Origin: Aeromonas bestiarum
Lineage (GTDB): Bacteria > Pseudomonadota > Gammaproteobacteria > Enterobacterales > Aeromonadaceae
DNA length: 64,000 bases
Direction: 5' to 3'
Assembly (NCBI RefSeq): GCF_000819745.1
Contig: NZ_CDDA01000033.1
Coordinates: 1-64,000 of the forward strand
The notes beneath the pieces were generated by a model. It saw only the letters and a list, made by a program, of their open reading frames with translations, was not told the origin of the DNA and did no database searches. Shown here in pieces: positions 1-8,841 of this stretch (the first letter of the stretch is position 1; the number at the start of each line of letters is the position of its first letter). The position numbers and the translations under genes are program-made.

Positions 1-21
1 TAATTGGGACATAGCCTTAAT

Positions 22-48
22 AAAGGCGTCATGAGACGCCTTTATTTT
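22..48 (+). terminator. Intrinsic terminator of an upstream gene
   Basis: A 9-bp stem (AAAGGCGTC / GACGCCTTT) with loop ATGA is followed by ATTTT. It ends a transcript that enters from outside the window and separates it from the fad operon. Confidence 0.8.
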
Positions 49-206
49 GGCTGTTAGTCTGAGGCGAGCTTTTACTCGAGATCTGTTAAACAAATGTTTT
101 AAATAGGTGTTGAAATTGTCTTCTTTTGGATCAATAGTGAGCCTCGCCCCCTGCTGGGGATAAAGGAGCAACACCCCCCACCGAGTGGGAACAAGGAGAC
201 ACTCTC
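49..206 (+). promoter_or_regulatory. Leader region of the fadBA operon
   Basis: The spacer upstream of fadB must hold its promoter. TTGAAA at about 112-117 and AATAGT 17 bases downstream form a weak sigma-70 candidate. I could not see a convincing FadR operator. The Shine-Dalgarno region is present twice about 30 bp apart: GGGATAAAGGAG ending at 168 and GGGAACAAGGAG ending at 198. Only the second is spaced correctly for the fadB start at 207. Confidence 0.4.
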
Positions 207-2354
207 ATGATCTACCAAGGCGAAACCCTGTCGGTCAGCTACCTCGAACACGGCATTGCCGAACTGAGGTTTGATGCCCCGGGTTCAGTCAACAAGCTGG
301 ATCGCGCTACCCTGCTCTCACTGAGCGAAGCGATCGCCGCATTAAAACAAGAACGTGAACTAAAAGGTCTGATCCTCACCTCCGGCAAAGACGCCTTTAT
401 CGTCGGCGCCGACATTACCGAATTCCTGGAACTGTTCGATCTGCCGCAAGAAGAGCTGCTCGGCTGGCTGAAAAAGGCCAACGACATCTTCAGCGCCATC
501 GAAGATCTGCCGGTACCGACCCTCTGTGCCATCAAGGGCCACGCTCTGGGCGGCGGTTGCGAGACCATACTCTCCACCGATTTTCGTCTGGCCGACACCA
601 GCGCCAAGATTGGCCTGCCGGAAACCAAACTCGGCATCATGCCGGGCTTTGGCGGCACGGTTCGTCTGCCGCGCCTGATCGGCGCCGACAACGCGCTGGA
701 GTGGATCACCACAGGCAAGGATTACCGTGCCGATGACGCCCTCAAGGTGGGTGCCGTCGATGCCGTGGTCGCGCCCGAGGCACTGCACAGCGCCGCCGTG
801 CAGATGATGAAAGACGCCATCGCGGGCAAGCTGAACTGGCAGAGCCGCCGCGCCGCCAAGAAGGCCCCGCTGCGTCTCTCCAAGCTGGAAGCCATGATGA
901 GCTTCAGCACCGCCGCCGGCATGGTTGCCGCCGTGGCGGGCAAACACTATCCAGCCCCCATGACGGCGGTGAAAACCGTCGAAGCCGCCGCCGGCATGAG
1001 CCGTGACGAGGCGCTCGTCGTCGAGGCACAGGGCTTTATCAAGCTGGCCAAGACAGACGTAGCCAAGGCGCTGGTCGGTATCTTCCTCAACGATCAGCAC
1101 ATCAAGGCGCTGGCCAAGAAGGCCGCCAAGCAGGCAGCCAAGGCCACAAGCCACGCCGCCGTGCTGGGTGCCGGCATCATGGGTGGCGGCATCGCCTACC
1201 AGTCTGCCAGCAAGGGCATTCCGGCAGTGATGAAGGACATCAACGAGAAGGCGCTGGCGCTCGGCATGGGCGAAGCCACCAAGCTGCTCAACGGTCAGCT
1301 CGAGAAGGGCCGCATCGATGGCATCAAGATGGGCCAGGTGCTCTCCGCCATCACCCCGACCCTGAGCTATGACAGCGTCAAGCACGTGGATCTGGTAGTT
1401 GAAGCCGTGGTCGAGAATCCCAAGGTGAAGGCCGCCGTGCTGGGCGAAGTGGAAGGCATTATCGGTGACGACGCCGTCCTCGCCAGCAATACCTCCACCA
1501 TCCCCATCTCCCTGCTGGCCAAGGGGCTGAAGCGTCCGCAGAACTTCTGCGGCATGCACTTCTTCAACCCGGTGCACCGCATGCCGCTGGTGGAGATCAT
1601 CCGTGGCGAGCAGACCTCCGATGAAACCATCAACCGCGTGGTGGCCTACGCCGCCGCCATGGGCAAGTCGCCGGTGGTGGTCAACGACTGCCCGGGCTTC
1701 TTCGTCAACCGGGTGCTGTTCCCCTACTTCTTCGGCTTCAACAAGCTGGTCGCCGATGGCGCCGACTTCGCCGCCGTCGACAAGGTGATGGAGAAAGAGT
1801 TCGGCTGGCCCATGGGCCCGGCCTACCTGCTGGACGTGGTCGGCATCGACACAGGTCACCATGCCGGTGACGTCATGGCGCAGGGCTTCCCGGCGCGCAT
1901 GAGCAAGGAAGGTCGCACCGCCATCGATGTGATGTACGACGCCAGCCGCTTCGGTCAGAAGAATGGCAAGGGCTTCTACGCCTACGAGCAGGACAAGAAG
2001 GGCAAGCCGAAGAAGGTGGCCGATGTGGCCGCTTACGAGCTGCTGGCCCCCATTGCCAAGCCGAAACAGGATTTCGACAAGGAAGCCATCATAGCCCGCA
2101 TGATGATCCCGATGATCAACGAGGTGGTGCTCTGTCTGGAAGAGGCCATAGTCGCCACGCCGGCCGAGGCCGACATAGCGCTGGTCTATGGTCTGGGCTT
2201 CCCTCCCTTCCGTGGTGGCGTGTTCCGCTATCTGGACACCATAGGTCTGGATCGTTACGTGGCCATGGCCGACCAGTATGCCGATCTGGGCCCGCTCTAC
2301 CGCGTCAGCGACAAGCTGCGTGAGATGGCCGCCCAGGGCAAAACCTTCTACTGA
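207..2354 (+). CDS. fadB: Fatty acid oxidation complex subunit alpha FadB
   Basis: This bifunctional protein carries enoyl-CoA hydratase and L-3-hydroxyacyl-CoA dehydrogenase activities of beta-oxidation and works in an alpha2beta2 complex with FadA. The 715-residue length matches the family. The N-terminal crotonase half shows the oxyanion-hole stretch GHALGGGCE near residues 111-119 and the acidic region [12 protein letters not shown] near 132-143. The dehydrogenase half begins near residue 313 with the NAD-binding motif [12 protein letters not shown], and later has the [14 protein letters not shown] signature. A strong AAGGAG lies 8 bases before the ATG. fadA follows after 21 bases, so the two are one operon. 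The assignment is secure. Confidence 0.97.
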   Translation: MIYQGETLSVSYLEHGIAELRFDAPGSVNKLDRATLLSLSEAIAALKQERELKGLILTSGKDAFIVGADITEFLELFDLPQEELLGWLKKANDIFSAIEDLPVPTLCAIKGHALGGGCETILSTDFRLADTSAKIGLPETKLGIMPGFGGTVRLPRLIGADNALEWITTGKDYRADDALKVGAVDAVVAPEALHSAAVQMMKDAIAGKLNWQSRRAAKKAPLRLSKLEAMMSFSTAAGMVAAVAGKHYPAPMTAVKTVEAAAGMSRDEALVVEAQGFIKLAKTDVAKALVGIFLNDQHIKALAKKAAKQAAKATSHAAVLGAGIMGGGIAYQSASKGIPAVMKDINEKALALGMGEATKLLNGQLEKGRIDGIKMGQVLSAITPTLSYDSVKHVDLVVEAVVENPKVKAAVLGEVEGIIGDDAVLASNTSTIPISLLAKGLKRPQNFCGMHFFNPVHRMPLVEIIRGEQTSDETINRVVAYAAAMGKSPVVVNDCPGFFVNRVLFPYFFGFNKLVADGADFAAVDKVMEKEFGWPMGPAYLLDVVGIDTGHHAGDVMAQGFPARMSKEGRTAIDVMYDASRFGQKNGKGFYAYEQDKKGKPKKVADVAAYELLAPIAKPKQDFDKEAIIARMMIPMINEVVLCLEEAIVATPAEADIALVYGLGFPPFRGGVFRYLDTIGLDRYVAMADQYADLGPLYRVSDKLREMAAQGKTFY

Positions 2355-3539
<1,185 letters not shown>

Positions 3540-3546
3540 TGTCAAG

Positions 3547-3579
3547 GGCTCGCCCTCCCTTCGACAGCGAGGGCGAGCC
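3547..3579 (+). terminator. Strong hairpin after fadA
   Basis: An 11-bp perfect stem (GGCTCGCCCTC / GAGGGCGAGCC) begins 8 bases after the fadA stop. Only a weak pyrimidine tract follows, so it may act mainly as a 3'-end stabiliser. Confidence 0.6.
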
Positions 3580-3675
3580 AGAATTGTCTCTTTTGGGGTC
3601 GGCCTTGCCGGCCCGTCATCGAGTCTGTGGAGATCGCCACACGGGGTGATCGCCTGTCGTCGGAATCTGCGTGTT

Positions 3676-3703
3676 GGCCGCCCCGTTTGGGTCGGCCTTT
3701 TTT
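3676..3703 (+). terminator. Second, T-rich terminator after fadA
   Basis: The stem GGCCGCCCC / GGGTCGGCC (one mismatch) with loop GTTT is followed by six T. This is a canonical intrinsic terminator separating fadBA from the two-component system. The rest of 3580-3825 holds no gene that I can see. Confidence 0.8.
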
Positions 3704-3825
3704 ATTTACGGGACGCGATATGGGAGGATATTGCCCATAACCTCACATTAGATGGGGGGCTTGCTTGCTTTTTACTCCCCCGACAGGTTCAATCTGCACA
3801 AAAAAATGGGTGGATGCACATACAT

Positions 3826-4548
3826 ATGTCAACGAGCAAACAACTGCTGATCGTCGACGACGACCAAGAGATCCGCGAGCTGCTCAATGAATACCTGACC
3901 AGGGCGGGTTTCCAGGTATTGACGGCGGCGGAAGGAAACGAGATGCGCCAGCAGCTCGCCCTGCACAGCCCTGACCTGATTATTCTCGATATCATGATGC
4001 CAGGCGACGACGGTTTTACCCTCTGCCAGCAGATCCGTCGCGACTCCCAGGTGCCCATCATAATGCTGACCGCCGCCTCCGATGAAGCGGACCGGGTGAT
4101 CGGCCTCGAACTCGGCGCCGACGACTACATCGCCAAGCCATTCAGCCCGCGCGAACTGCAGGCCCGCATCAAGGCGCTGCTGCGCCGCGCCGAATTCCGC
4201 CAGCCGGAAAAAGAGAAAGAACCGAGCCGCCGGCTGCGTTTTGCCGAATGGACCCTGGACACCCTGAGCCACCAGCTGACTCACGAGGATGGCAGCCTGC
4301 TGGATCTCTCCGGCAGCGACGCCCTGCTGCTCGGCATGTTTCTGCAGCAACCCGGCGTGGTGCTGGACAGAGACACCATCTCGGACGCGACCCGCGGCCG
4401 CGAGAGCCTGCCGATGGAGCGCGGCATAGACGTACAGATCAGCCGTCTGCGCCAGAAGCTGGGTGACAACGGCAAGAGCCCTCGGATCATCAAGACCATT
4501 CGCGGCAGCGGCTACATGCTGATTGCCGAGGTACACGAGATCCCATGA
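3826..4548 (+). CDS. OmpR/PhoB-family response regulator, GltR-like
   Basis: This is a DNA-binding response regulator of 240 residues. The receiver domain shows the acidic pair D11/D12, phospho-acceptor D55 in LIILDIMMPG, T82 and K104 in GADDYIAKPF. A winged-helix domain fills residues about 140-238 and ends RGSGYMLIAEVHEIP. Strings such as SDEADRVIGLELGADDY and KPFSPRELQARIKALLRRA are what I recall from Pseudomonas GltR, which controls glucose uptake; that is from memory, not a search. The chosen ATG is the family start; an in-frame opening runs further upstream without a ribosome site. A sensor kinase and a sugar-binding protein follow in the same direction. The 3' end is tandemly repeated. 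Confidence 0.9.
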   Translation: MSTSKQLLIVDDDQEIRELLNEYLTRAGFQVLTAAEGNEMRQQLALHSPDLIILDIMMPGDDGFTLCQQIRRDSQVPIIMLTAASDEADRVIGLELGADDYIAKPFSPRELQARIKALLRRAEFRQPEKEKEPSRRLRFAEWTLDTLSHQLTHEDGSLLDLSGSDALLLGMFLQQPGVVLDRDTISDATRGRESLPMERGIDVQISRLRQKLGDNGKSPRIIKTIRGSGYMLIAEVHEIP

Positions 4549-4604
4549 TGGGTAAAAAGGTAGCGATGGCATGCTGATTGACCAAAGGCACGAGATCCCA
4601 TGAG
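4516..4604 (+). repeat. 55-bp-offset tandem copy of the response regulator 3' end
   Basis: Bases 4516-4548 encode the last residues MLIAEVHEIP and the stop. Bases 4571-4603 repeat this with changes and would encode MLIDQRHEIP and a stop in another frame. In the second copy the terminal CCATGAG contains the sensor-kinase ATG (4600) overlapping TGA, the arrangement expected of an original ATGA-coupled gene pair. The first copy also has ATG overlapping its TGA; it opens a 10-codon frame ending at 4577. Confidence 0.8.
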
Positions 4605-6045
4605 AACGAGGTGGTTCTGGCGGGCGCTGGTACCCCGCTCCCTGTTGTCGCGGATGCTGCTGTTGTTGCTGCTCGCCATCCTGCTCTCCCAGACCATACT
4701 TACCGGCATCTGGATGCAACAGATCCAGAAGCGGGAGCTGGAGGGCATGCTCAGCACCACCCGCAACCTGGCGCTGTCGGCCGCCTCCACCGTCAACTTC
4801 TTCAAATCGCTGCCGCTGCAGTACCGCCATATCGCGCTGGACCAACTGCGCAACATGGGCGGCAGCCGCTTCTTCGTCTCACTGAACGAGGAGGAGATCC
4901 ACATCAGCGCCATCCCGGAGAGCGAGCGCAAGACGCTGGTGCTCAAAGAGGTGCAGGGCGTGCTGACCCGCAAGCTCTCCGATGCCATGGCCATCAAGGT
5001 GGACTTCTCGCGGCCCGAAGAGCTGCACGTCTTCAACAACGACACCCTGCTGGCGGATCTGCCCTCCTCCTGGGCCCGCTATACCCTGTCGCTGGAGCCG
5101 CTCAATCCTCCCGTGCTGGTGACCCAGATAGAGATAGAGCCGGGTGAATGGCTCTATCTGGCGGCCCTGCTGCCCGCTCCCTACATGACGCTCGACGATA
5201 CTGTGATGCCGAGCAACCAGGTGCGTTTCATCGCCCTGATGACTGTCTTCCTCTGCTTCTTCACCTTCCTGCTGGTGCGCTGGCAGACCCGCCCGCTGCG
5301 CCGGCTCGCCAAGGCGGCGGTCAATCTCGGCAAGGATATAGACCAACCTTCGCTGAAAGAGGAAGGGGCGTCAGAAATCGTGGCGGCCACCCGCGCTTTC
5401 AACATCATGCAGCACCGCATCCGCCGTTATATCGACGACAGGGAGCGGCTGTTCAGCTCCATCTCCCACGATCTCAAGACCCCCATCACCCGGCTGCGGC
5501 TGCGGGTCGAGCTGCTCGATGACGAGGTGCAGATCGGCAAGTTCAACAAGGACCTGGACGAGCTGGAGCTGATGGTCAAAGGGGCGCTGCAGACGGTGAA
5601 AGACACCGACATCCACGAGAACATAGAGCAGCTGGACATAGACGCCATGCTGGAGCAGATGGCCGAGTCCATGAACCTGCATGACGAACGGCTGACCATA
5701 GAGGGCCACTGCAAGCAGCTCTACCGTGGCAAGCCGCTGGCGCTCAAGCGCTGCATCGGCAACCTGGTGGACAACGGCATCAAGTACGGCCAGAAGGTGC
5801 GCATCATCATCATGGACGACGAAGAGATGCTGATCCTCTTCATCATGGATGAGGGCCCCGGCCTGCCGGACGATCAGTTCGAGCGCATCTTCGAGCCCTA
5901 CTACCGGCTCAGCACGGATCTGGCCGGTACCGGCCTTGGCCTGGGCATAGCCCGCAACATAGCCCACGCCCACGGCGGCGATCTGGTGCTGGAAAATCGC
6001 CCGCAGGGCGGCCTGCAGGCCACCCTCTCCCTACCAAGGCAGTAA
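4600..6045 (+). CDS. Membrane sensor histidine kinase, GtrS/EnvZ type
   Basis: This 481-residue kinase is the partner of the preceding regulator. Transmembrane segments lie at about 16-38 and 209-227 and flank a periplasmic sensor of about 170 residues. A HAMP linker follows (about 228-280), then the phospho-acceptor H290 in SSISHDLKTPITRL. The ATP-binding domain shows the N box NLVDNGIKYG (388-397), DEGPG (417-421) and GTGLGLG (443-449). All catalytic motifs are intact. The start lies in a CCATGAG context duplicated from the regulator end. Linkage to a GltB-like sugar-binding protein suggests sensing of a sugar or sugar acid, which is inference. Confidence 0.9.
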   Translation: MRTRWFWRALVPRSLLSRMLLLLLLAILLSQTILTGIWMQQIQKRELEGMLSTTRNLALSAASTVNFFKSLPLQYRHIALDQLRNMGGSRFFVSLNEEEIHISAIPESERKTLVLKEVQGVLTRKLSDAMAIKVDFSRPEELHVFNNDTLLADLPSSWARYTLSLEPLNPPVLVTQIEIEPGEWLYLAALLPAPYMTLDDTVMPSNQVRFIALMTVFLCFFTFLLVRWQTRPLRRLAKAAVNLGKDIDQPSLKEEGASEIVAATRAFNIMQHRIRRYIDDRERLFSSISHDLKTPITRLRLRVELLDDEVQIGKFNKDLDELELMVKGALQTVKDTDIHENIEQLDIDAMLEQMAESMNLHDERLTIEGHCKQLYRGKPLALKRCIGNLVDNGIKYGQKVRIIIMDDEEMLILFIMDEGPGLPDDQFERIFEPYYRLSTDLAGTGLGLGIARNIAHAHGGDLVLENRPQGGLQATLSLPRQ

Positions 6046-6049
6046 CCTT

Positions 6050-6184
6050 ATGAAGTGGTTGTCTTTTTCTGTCATCGCCCTGTTGTCTCTGCCGATCGAG
6101 GCTTCCCTGCGCGTCGGGGGGCTGCACGGGTGGCGTGCGGTCGGCGCCGGTCACTCTCCTTCAATCAAGGCAGTCACTGTATGA
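6050..6184 (+). other. 44-codon leader frame: diverged copy of the next gene's start
   Basis: The frame starts MKWLSFSVIALLSLPIEAS, closely matching the signal peptide of the following binding protein (MKLFPFAIVALLSLPVGAS). The similarity continues without gaps to LHGW versus LHWW at about codon 28. The offset between the copies is 131 bp. The stretch before each ATG is also repeated (CAAGGCAGT at 6036-6044 and about 6167-6175). The frame then drifts and stops at TGA 6182-6184, overlapping the true ATG at 6181 as ATGA. Its own ATG lies 5 bases after the kinase stop. Confidence 0.8.
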
Positions 6185-7419
6185 AGTTGTTCCCGTTTGC
6201 CATTGTCGCCCTGCTCTCCCTGCCTGTAGGCGCCTCCCAGGTGGAGGTGCTGCACTGGTGGACCTCCGGCGGTGAGGCCAAGGCGGTGGAAGTGCTCAAG
6301 TCCGAGTGGACCGAACAGGGCAACCAGTGGAACGATTTCGCGGTGCAGGGCGGCGGCGGCAAGAGCGCCATGACAGTACTCAAGAGCCGGGCGCTGGCGG
6401 CCAACCCACCGGAAGCGGCGCACCTCAAGGGCTATGAGCTGAGGGAGTGGGCCGGGCTCGGCTTCCTGCGCGATCTCACCCCCATGGCCGAACACCTGGG
6501 CTGGTATCCACAGCTGCCCGCCATGGTGCGGGAGACCCTCAGCCAGAATGGCGCCCTGATGGCGGTGCCCACCGGCATCCACCGCGTCAACTGGCTGTGG
6601 CTCAACCGCAAGCTGTTCGACAAGCTGGGGCTGACCCCGCCCACCGACTGGAACCAGTTCGTGGCCGTGGCGGAACGGCTCAAGGCACAGAACATCACAC
6701 CGCTCGCCATCGGCAACGAGCCCTGGCAGCTGGCGGTGTTGTTCGAAACGGTGGCGCTGGGCGAAGGAGGCAAGGATTTCTATCGCAAGGCCTTCGTCGA
6801 GCTGGACGGCGCCACCCTGACCGGCCCCGACATGGTGCGGGTGCTGACCCGCTTCCAGCAGTTGCGCGCCTATGTGCCCAAGAGCTTCATCGGCTTGAAG
6901 TGGCACCAGGCCACCAACCAGCTGGAGACGGGCGAGGCCGCCATGCAGCTGATGGGGGACTGGGTGAAGGGGGAGCTGAGCGTCAGCAACTACAGGCCGG
7001 GTGAAGATATTGAGTGCCTGCCCAGCCCGGGCAGTGAGGGGCTGTTCAGCTACAACCTGGACTCCATCGCCATGTTCAAGCAGCGGGATCCCGCCCAGTT
7101 GCAGGCACAAGGCGAGCTGGCCCAGCTGCTGATGACACCGCGCTTCCAGCAGGAGTTCAACCGGGTGAAGGGCTCGATCCCCGCCCTCACCAAACCGGAC
7201 ATGAGCAAGTTCGATCGCTGCGCCCTGCGCTCCTACCAGGATTTCCTGCTGGCGGAGCGAGAGGGCAACCTGCTGCCCAGCATGGCGGAAGGGATGGCGA
7301 CACCGACCAACATGCGCCAGGCGATCATGGATGTGCTGAGCAACTTCTTCAACGACCCCAGGGCCAACCCGGAGCAGACGGCACTGCATCTGGAGCGGGC
7401 CATGCGCTCGACCCGCTAG
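6181..7419 (+). CDS. Periplasmic sugar-binding protein, GltB-like (ABC type)
   Basis: The 412-residue protein has a signal peptide of about 18 residues ending GAS. The mature protein starts QVEVLHWWTSGGEAKAVEVL and contains GGGGKSAMTVLKSRALAANPPEAAHLKG, hallmarks of family 1 sugar-binding proteins related to Pseudomonas GltB (glucose or mannose). I saw no permease or ATPase gene next to it; the gene ends in a terminator. It may serve a transporter encoded elsewhere or act as an accessory receptor for the kinase upstream. The ATG at 6181 is preceded by a duplicated, truncated copy of its own 5' end. Confidence 0.9.
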   Translation: MKLFPFAIVALLSLPVGASQVEVLHWWTSGGEAKAVEVLKSEWTEQGNQWNDFAVQGGGGKSAMTVLKSRALAANPPEAAHLKGYELREWAGLGFLRDLTPMAEHLGWYPQLPAMVRETLSQNGALMAVPTGIHRVNWLWLNRKLFDKLGLTPPTDWNQFVAVAERLKAQNITPLAIGNEPWQLAVLFETVALGEGGKDFYRKAFVELDGATLTGPDMVRVLTRFQQLRAYVPKSFIGLKWHQATNQLETGEAAMQLMGDWVKGELSVSNYRPGEDIECLPSPGSEGLFSYNLDSIAMFKQRDPAQLQAQGELAQLLMTPRFQQEFNRVKGSIPALTKPDMSKFDRCALRSYQDFLLAEREGNLLPSMAEGMATPTNMRQAIMDVLSNFFNDPRANPEQTALHLERAMRSTR

Positions 7420-7441
7420 CCCTTTCCCGACGGCCAGAAAC

Positions 7442-7472
7442 GACAAAGGCGGATGATGCATCCGCCTTTGTC
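7442..7472. terminator. Bidirectional terminator
   Basis: A 13-bp perfect stem (GACAAAGGCGGAT / ATCCGCCTTTGTC) lies between two convergent genes, the sugar-binding protein gene and the small membrane-protein gene. Confidence 0.75.
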
Positions 7473-7493
7473 ATCGTGGGAGAAATCCGGGAG

Positions 7494-7685
7494 CTAAGTG
7501 TTGTCGTTCTCGTCCTCATCTTCGTCGTAGTAATCGCTGAGCTCGATCCAGAGCCCCAGTCCGATCATCACCATGGAACCGAACCAGGTGCCTGTGTTAC
7601 CGATCGGGCTGCCCATCACTATCATGGCGAAAGCCAAGAACCCCATGCCTGCGTAGGCTTGCAATCTGCCGTAGGAGACCTGCAT
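7494..7685 (-). CDS. Small two-helix membrane protein of unknown function
   Basis: This protein of about 63 residues begins MQVSYGRLQAYAGMGFLAFAMIVMG. It has two hydrophobic segments (about 10-26 and 32-48) and a very acidic tail, DYYDEDEDENDN. An AAGGAGGTG Shine-Dalgarno lies 6 bases before the ATG at 7685, so I prefer this start to one 10 codons upstream. I do not recognise the family. It is transcribed convergently to the sugar-binding protein gene and divergently from tusA. Confidence 0.65.
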   Translation of the reverse strand: MQVSYGRLQAYAGMGFLAFAMIVMGSPIGNTGTWFGSMVMIGLGLWIELSDYYDEDEDENDNT

Positions 7686-7856
7686 ATTCACACCTCCTTG
7701 TTGAATATGGTTCAATTTTTATATTACTCACAAGACGGGGACTAGATAGGGCCAGATAACACTTTGGTTACATATGCTGCTTCCAGCCCCAGTTATTTGA
7801 TTATTTTTTCGCCGTGAGTATCATTGGCAGCTGAATTGGTTGAAGGTTGATTATTG

Positions 7857-7967
7857 ATGAGTGCTTTATTCTGCGATGCAACCCATGAGTTGGACGCAAT
7901 CGGGCTTCGTTATCCCGAACCCGTGACGATAGCGCGCAAGAAAGTGCGGCTGAAGGTTGATTATTAA
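7857..7967 (+). other. 36-codon leader frame: truncated, diverged copy of tusA start
   Basis: Bases 7841-7950 and 7951-8060 are abutting tandem copies of one 110-bp unit. I count 16 differences, about 85% identity. The unit contains the same GAAGG ribosome site and the first 32 codons of tusA. The upstream copy reads [23 protein letters not shown], so the catalytic cysteine of the CPEP motif is tyrosine. It continues into the second unit out of frame (LKVDY) and stops at TAA 7965-7967, which overlaps the tusA ATG as TAATG. Confidence 0.88.
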
Positions 7968-8212
7968 TGACTACTTTATTCTGCAATGCGACTCACGAGT
8001 TGGATGCAATCGGGCTTCGTTGCCCGGAACCCGTGATGATGGTGCGTAAAAAAGTGCGGCTGATGGCCCAGGGCGAGACCCTGCTGGTCAGCGCCGACGA
8101 TCCCTCAACCACCCGCGACATCCCCAGCTTCTGCCGCTTCATGGATCACACCCTGATCGCCAGCGAGACAGAGCAGGCCCCCTACCGCTATCTGATCCGC
8201 AAGGGTCAATAA
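7967..8212 (+). CDS. tusA: Sulfur carrier protein TusA
   Basis: TusA accepts persulfide sulfur from IscS and passes it to the TusBCD relay for 2-thiolation of tRNA wobble uridine. The 81-residue protein is the usual family length. It has the signature [17 protein letters not shown] with active Cys19, followed by [16 protein letters not shown] and the C-terminal PYRYLIRKG. The start is supported by GAAGG 12 bases upstream and by the family start. The upstream spacer is a partial tandem copy of the gene. A RidA-like gene follows after 19 bases. Confidence 0.95.
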   Translation: MTTLFCNATHELDAIGLRCPEPVMMVRKKVRLMAQGETLLVSADDPSTTRDIPSFCRFMDHTLIASETEQAPYRYLIRKGQ

Positions 8213-8231
8213 GCCCAGTTTCGGAGCAAAC

Positions 8232-8579
8232 ATGACAACCATTACCCGAGTCGGCACCACCCAGCGTTGGTCAGACGTGGTCATTCACAACGGCACCCTC
8301 TATGTGGTGGAAGTCCCCGTCAGCGAAGAGGCCGATATTCACCAGCAGACCCGCGAAGTGCTGACCAGCCTGCAGCGCCTGCTGGAAGCCAACGGCTCCG
8401 GGGTCGACAAGATCCTGATGGCCAACATCTATCTCAAGGACATTGCGGACATTGCCGCCTTCAACGAGCTGTGGGATGCCTGGATCCCGGCGGGTACGGC
8501 GCCTGTCCGGGCCTGCTTACAGGCTCGCCTGGCCCACGAAGGCTACAAGGTGGAAATCCAGCTGACTGCGGCCGTCTAA
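8232..8579 (+). CDS. RidA/YjgF-family protein, YoaB type
   Basis: The 115-residue single-domain protein belongs to the Rid family, whose founder deaminates reactive enamine/imine intermediates. It resembles the E. coli YoaB subgroup (ARWSDVVIHN-like start, WDAW, APVRAC, YKVEIQ, C-terminal AAV). The arginine of APVRAC corresponds to the substrate carboxylate-binding arginine of active Rid proteins. It follows tusA closely and is probably cotranscribed. The gene's 3' end is repeated immediately downstream. The substrate is unknown. Confidence 0.85.
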   Translation: MTTITRVGTTQRWSDVVIHNGTLYVVEVPVSEEADIHQQTREVLTSLQRLLEANGSGVDKILMANIYLKDIADIAAFNELWDAWIPAGTAPVRACLQARLAHEGYKVEIQLTAAV

Positions 8580-8584
8580 GCCGA

Positions 8585-8697
8585 GCGGGATGCCCGGCTC
8601 CCCTGATGCCGACACAGCCCCCGTCCGGGCCTGCGTACAGGCCCGCCTGGCCCACGAAGGCTACAAGGTGGAAATCCAGCTGACTGCGGCCGTCTAA
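8585..8697 (+). pseudogene. Partial tandem copy of the RidA-like gene 3' end
   Basis: Bases 8623-8698 repeat 8505-8580 with two mismatches in 76 bp and encode VRACVQARLAHEGYKVEIQLTAAV-like sequence with a stop. Upstream, at 8587-8604, a more diverged stretch matches the WDAWIP region but is shifted by a 4-bp offset change, so the reading frame is broken. There is no start codon or ribosome site. The copy lies between the intact gene and its terminators. Confidence 0.9.
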
Positions 8698-8723
8698 GAG
8701 GCTGTTTTCCCCCTCATCCCCAG

Positions 8724-8748
8724 CCCTTCTCCCGCAAGGGGAGAAGGG
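8724..8748 (+). terminator. GC-rich hairpin
   Basis: The stem CCCTTCTCCC / GGGGAGAAGGG has a GCAA tetraloop and is preceded by CCCTCATCCCCAG. This resembles a small interspersed repeat common in proteobacterial spacers. No T tract follows directly. Confidence 0.5.
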
Positions 8749-8787
8749 TGCAAAGAACAAGGCGCCATTGCTCGCAACGGCTCCAAT

Positions 8788-8821
8788 AAAAAGGCCCCGC
8801 CATCACTGGCGGGGCCTTTTT
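8788..8821. terminator. Bidirectional terminator between converging genes
   Basis: A 14-bp stem (AAAAAGGCCCCGCC / GGCGGGGCCTTTTT) lies between the tusA-ridA unit and the converging OmpA-like lipoprotein gene. It has T tracts in both directions. Confidence 0.9.
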
Positions 8822-8841
8822 GTTACCGGAAACCGGACGAC

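Noticed and set aside
3627..3652. Possible copy of the fadA 3' end downstream of fadA
   Set aside because: ATCGCCAC...ACGGGGTGAT resembles the fadA tail but is not in one consistent frame and needs large gaps.
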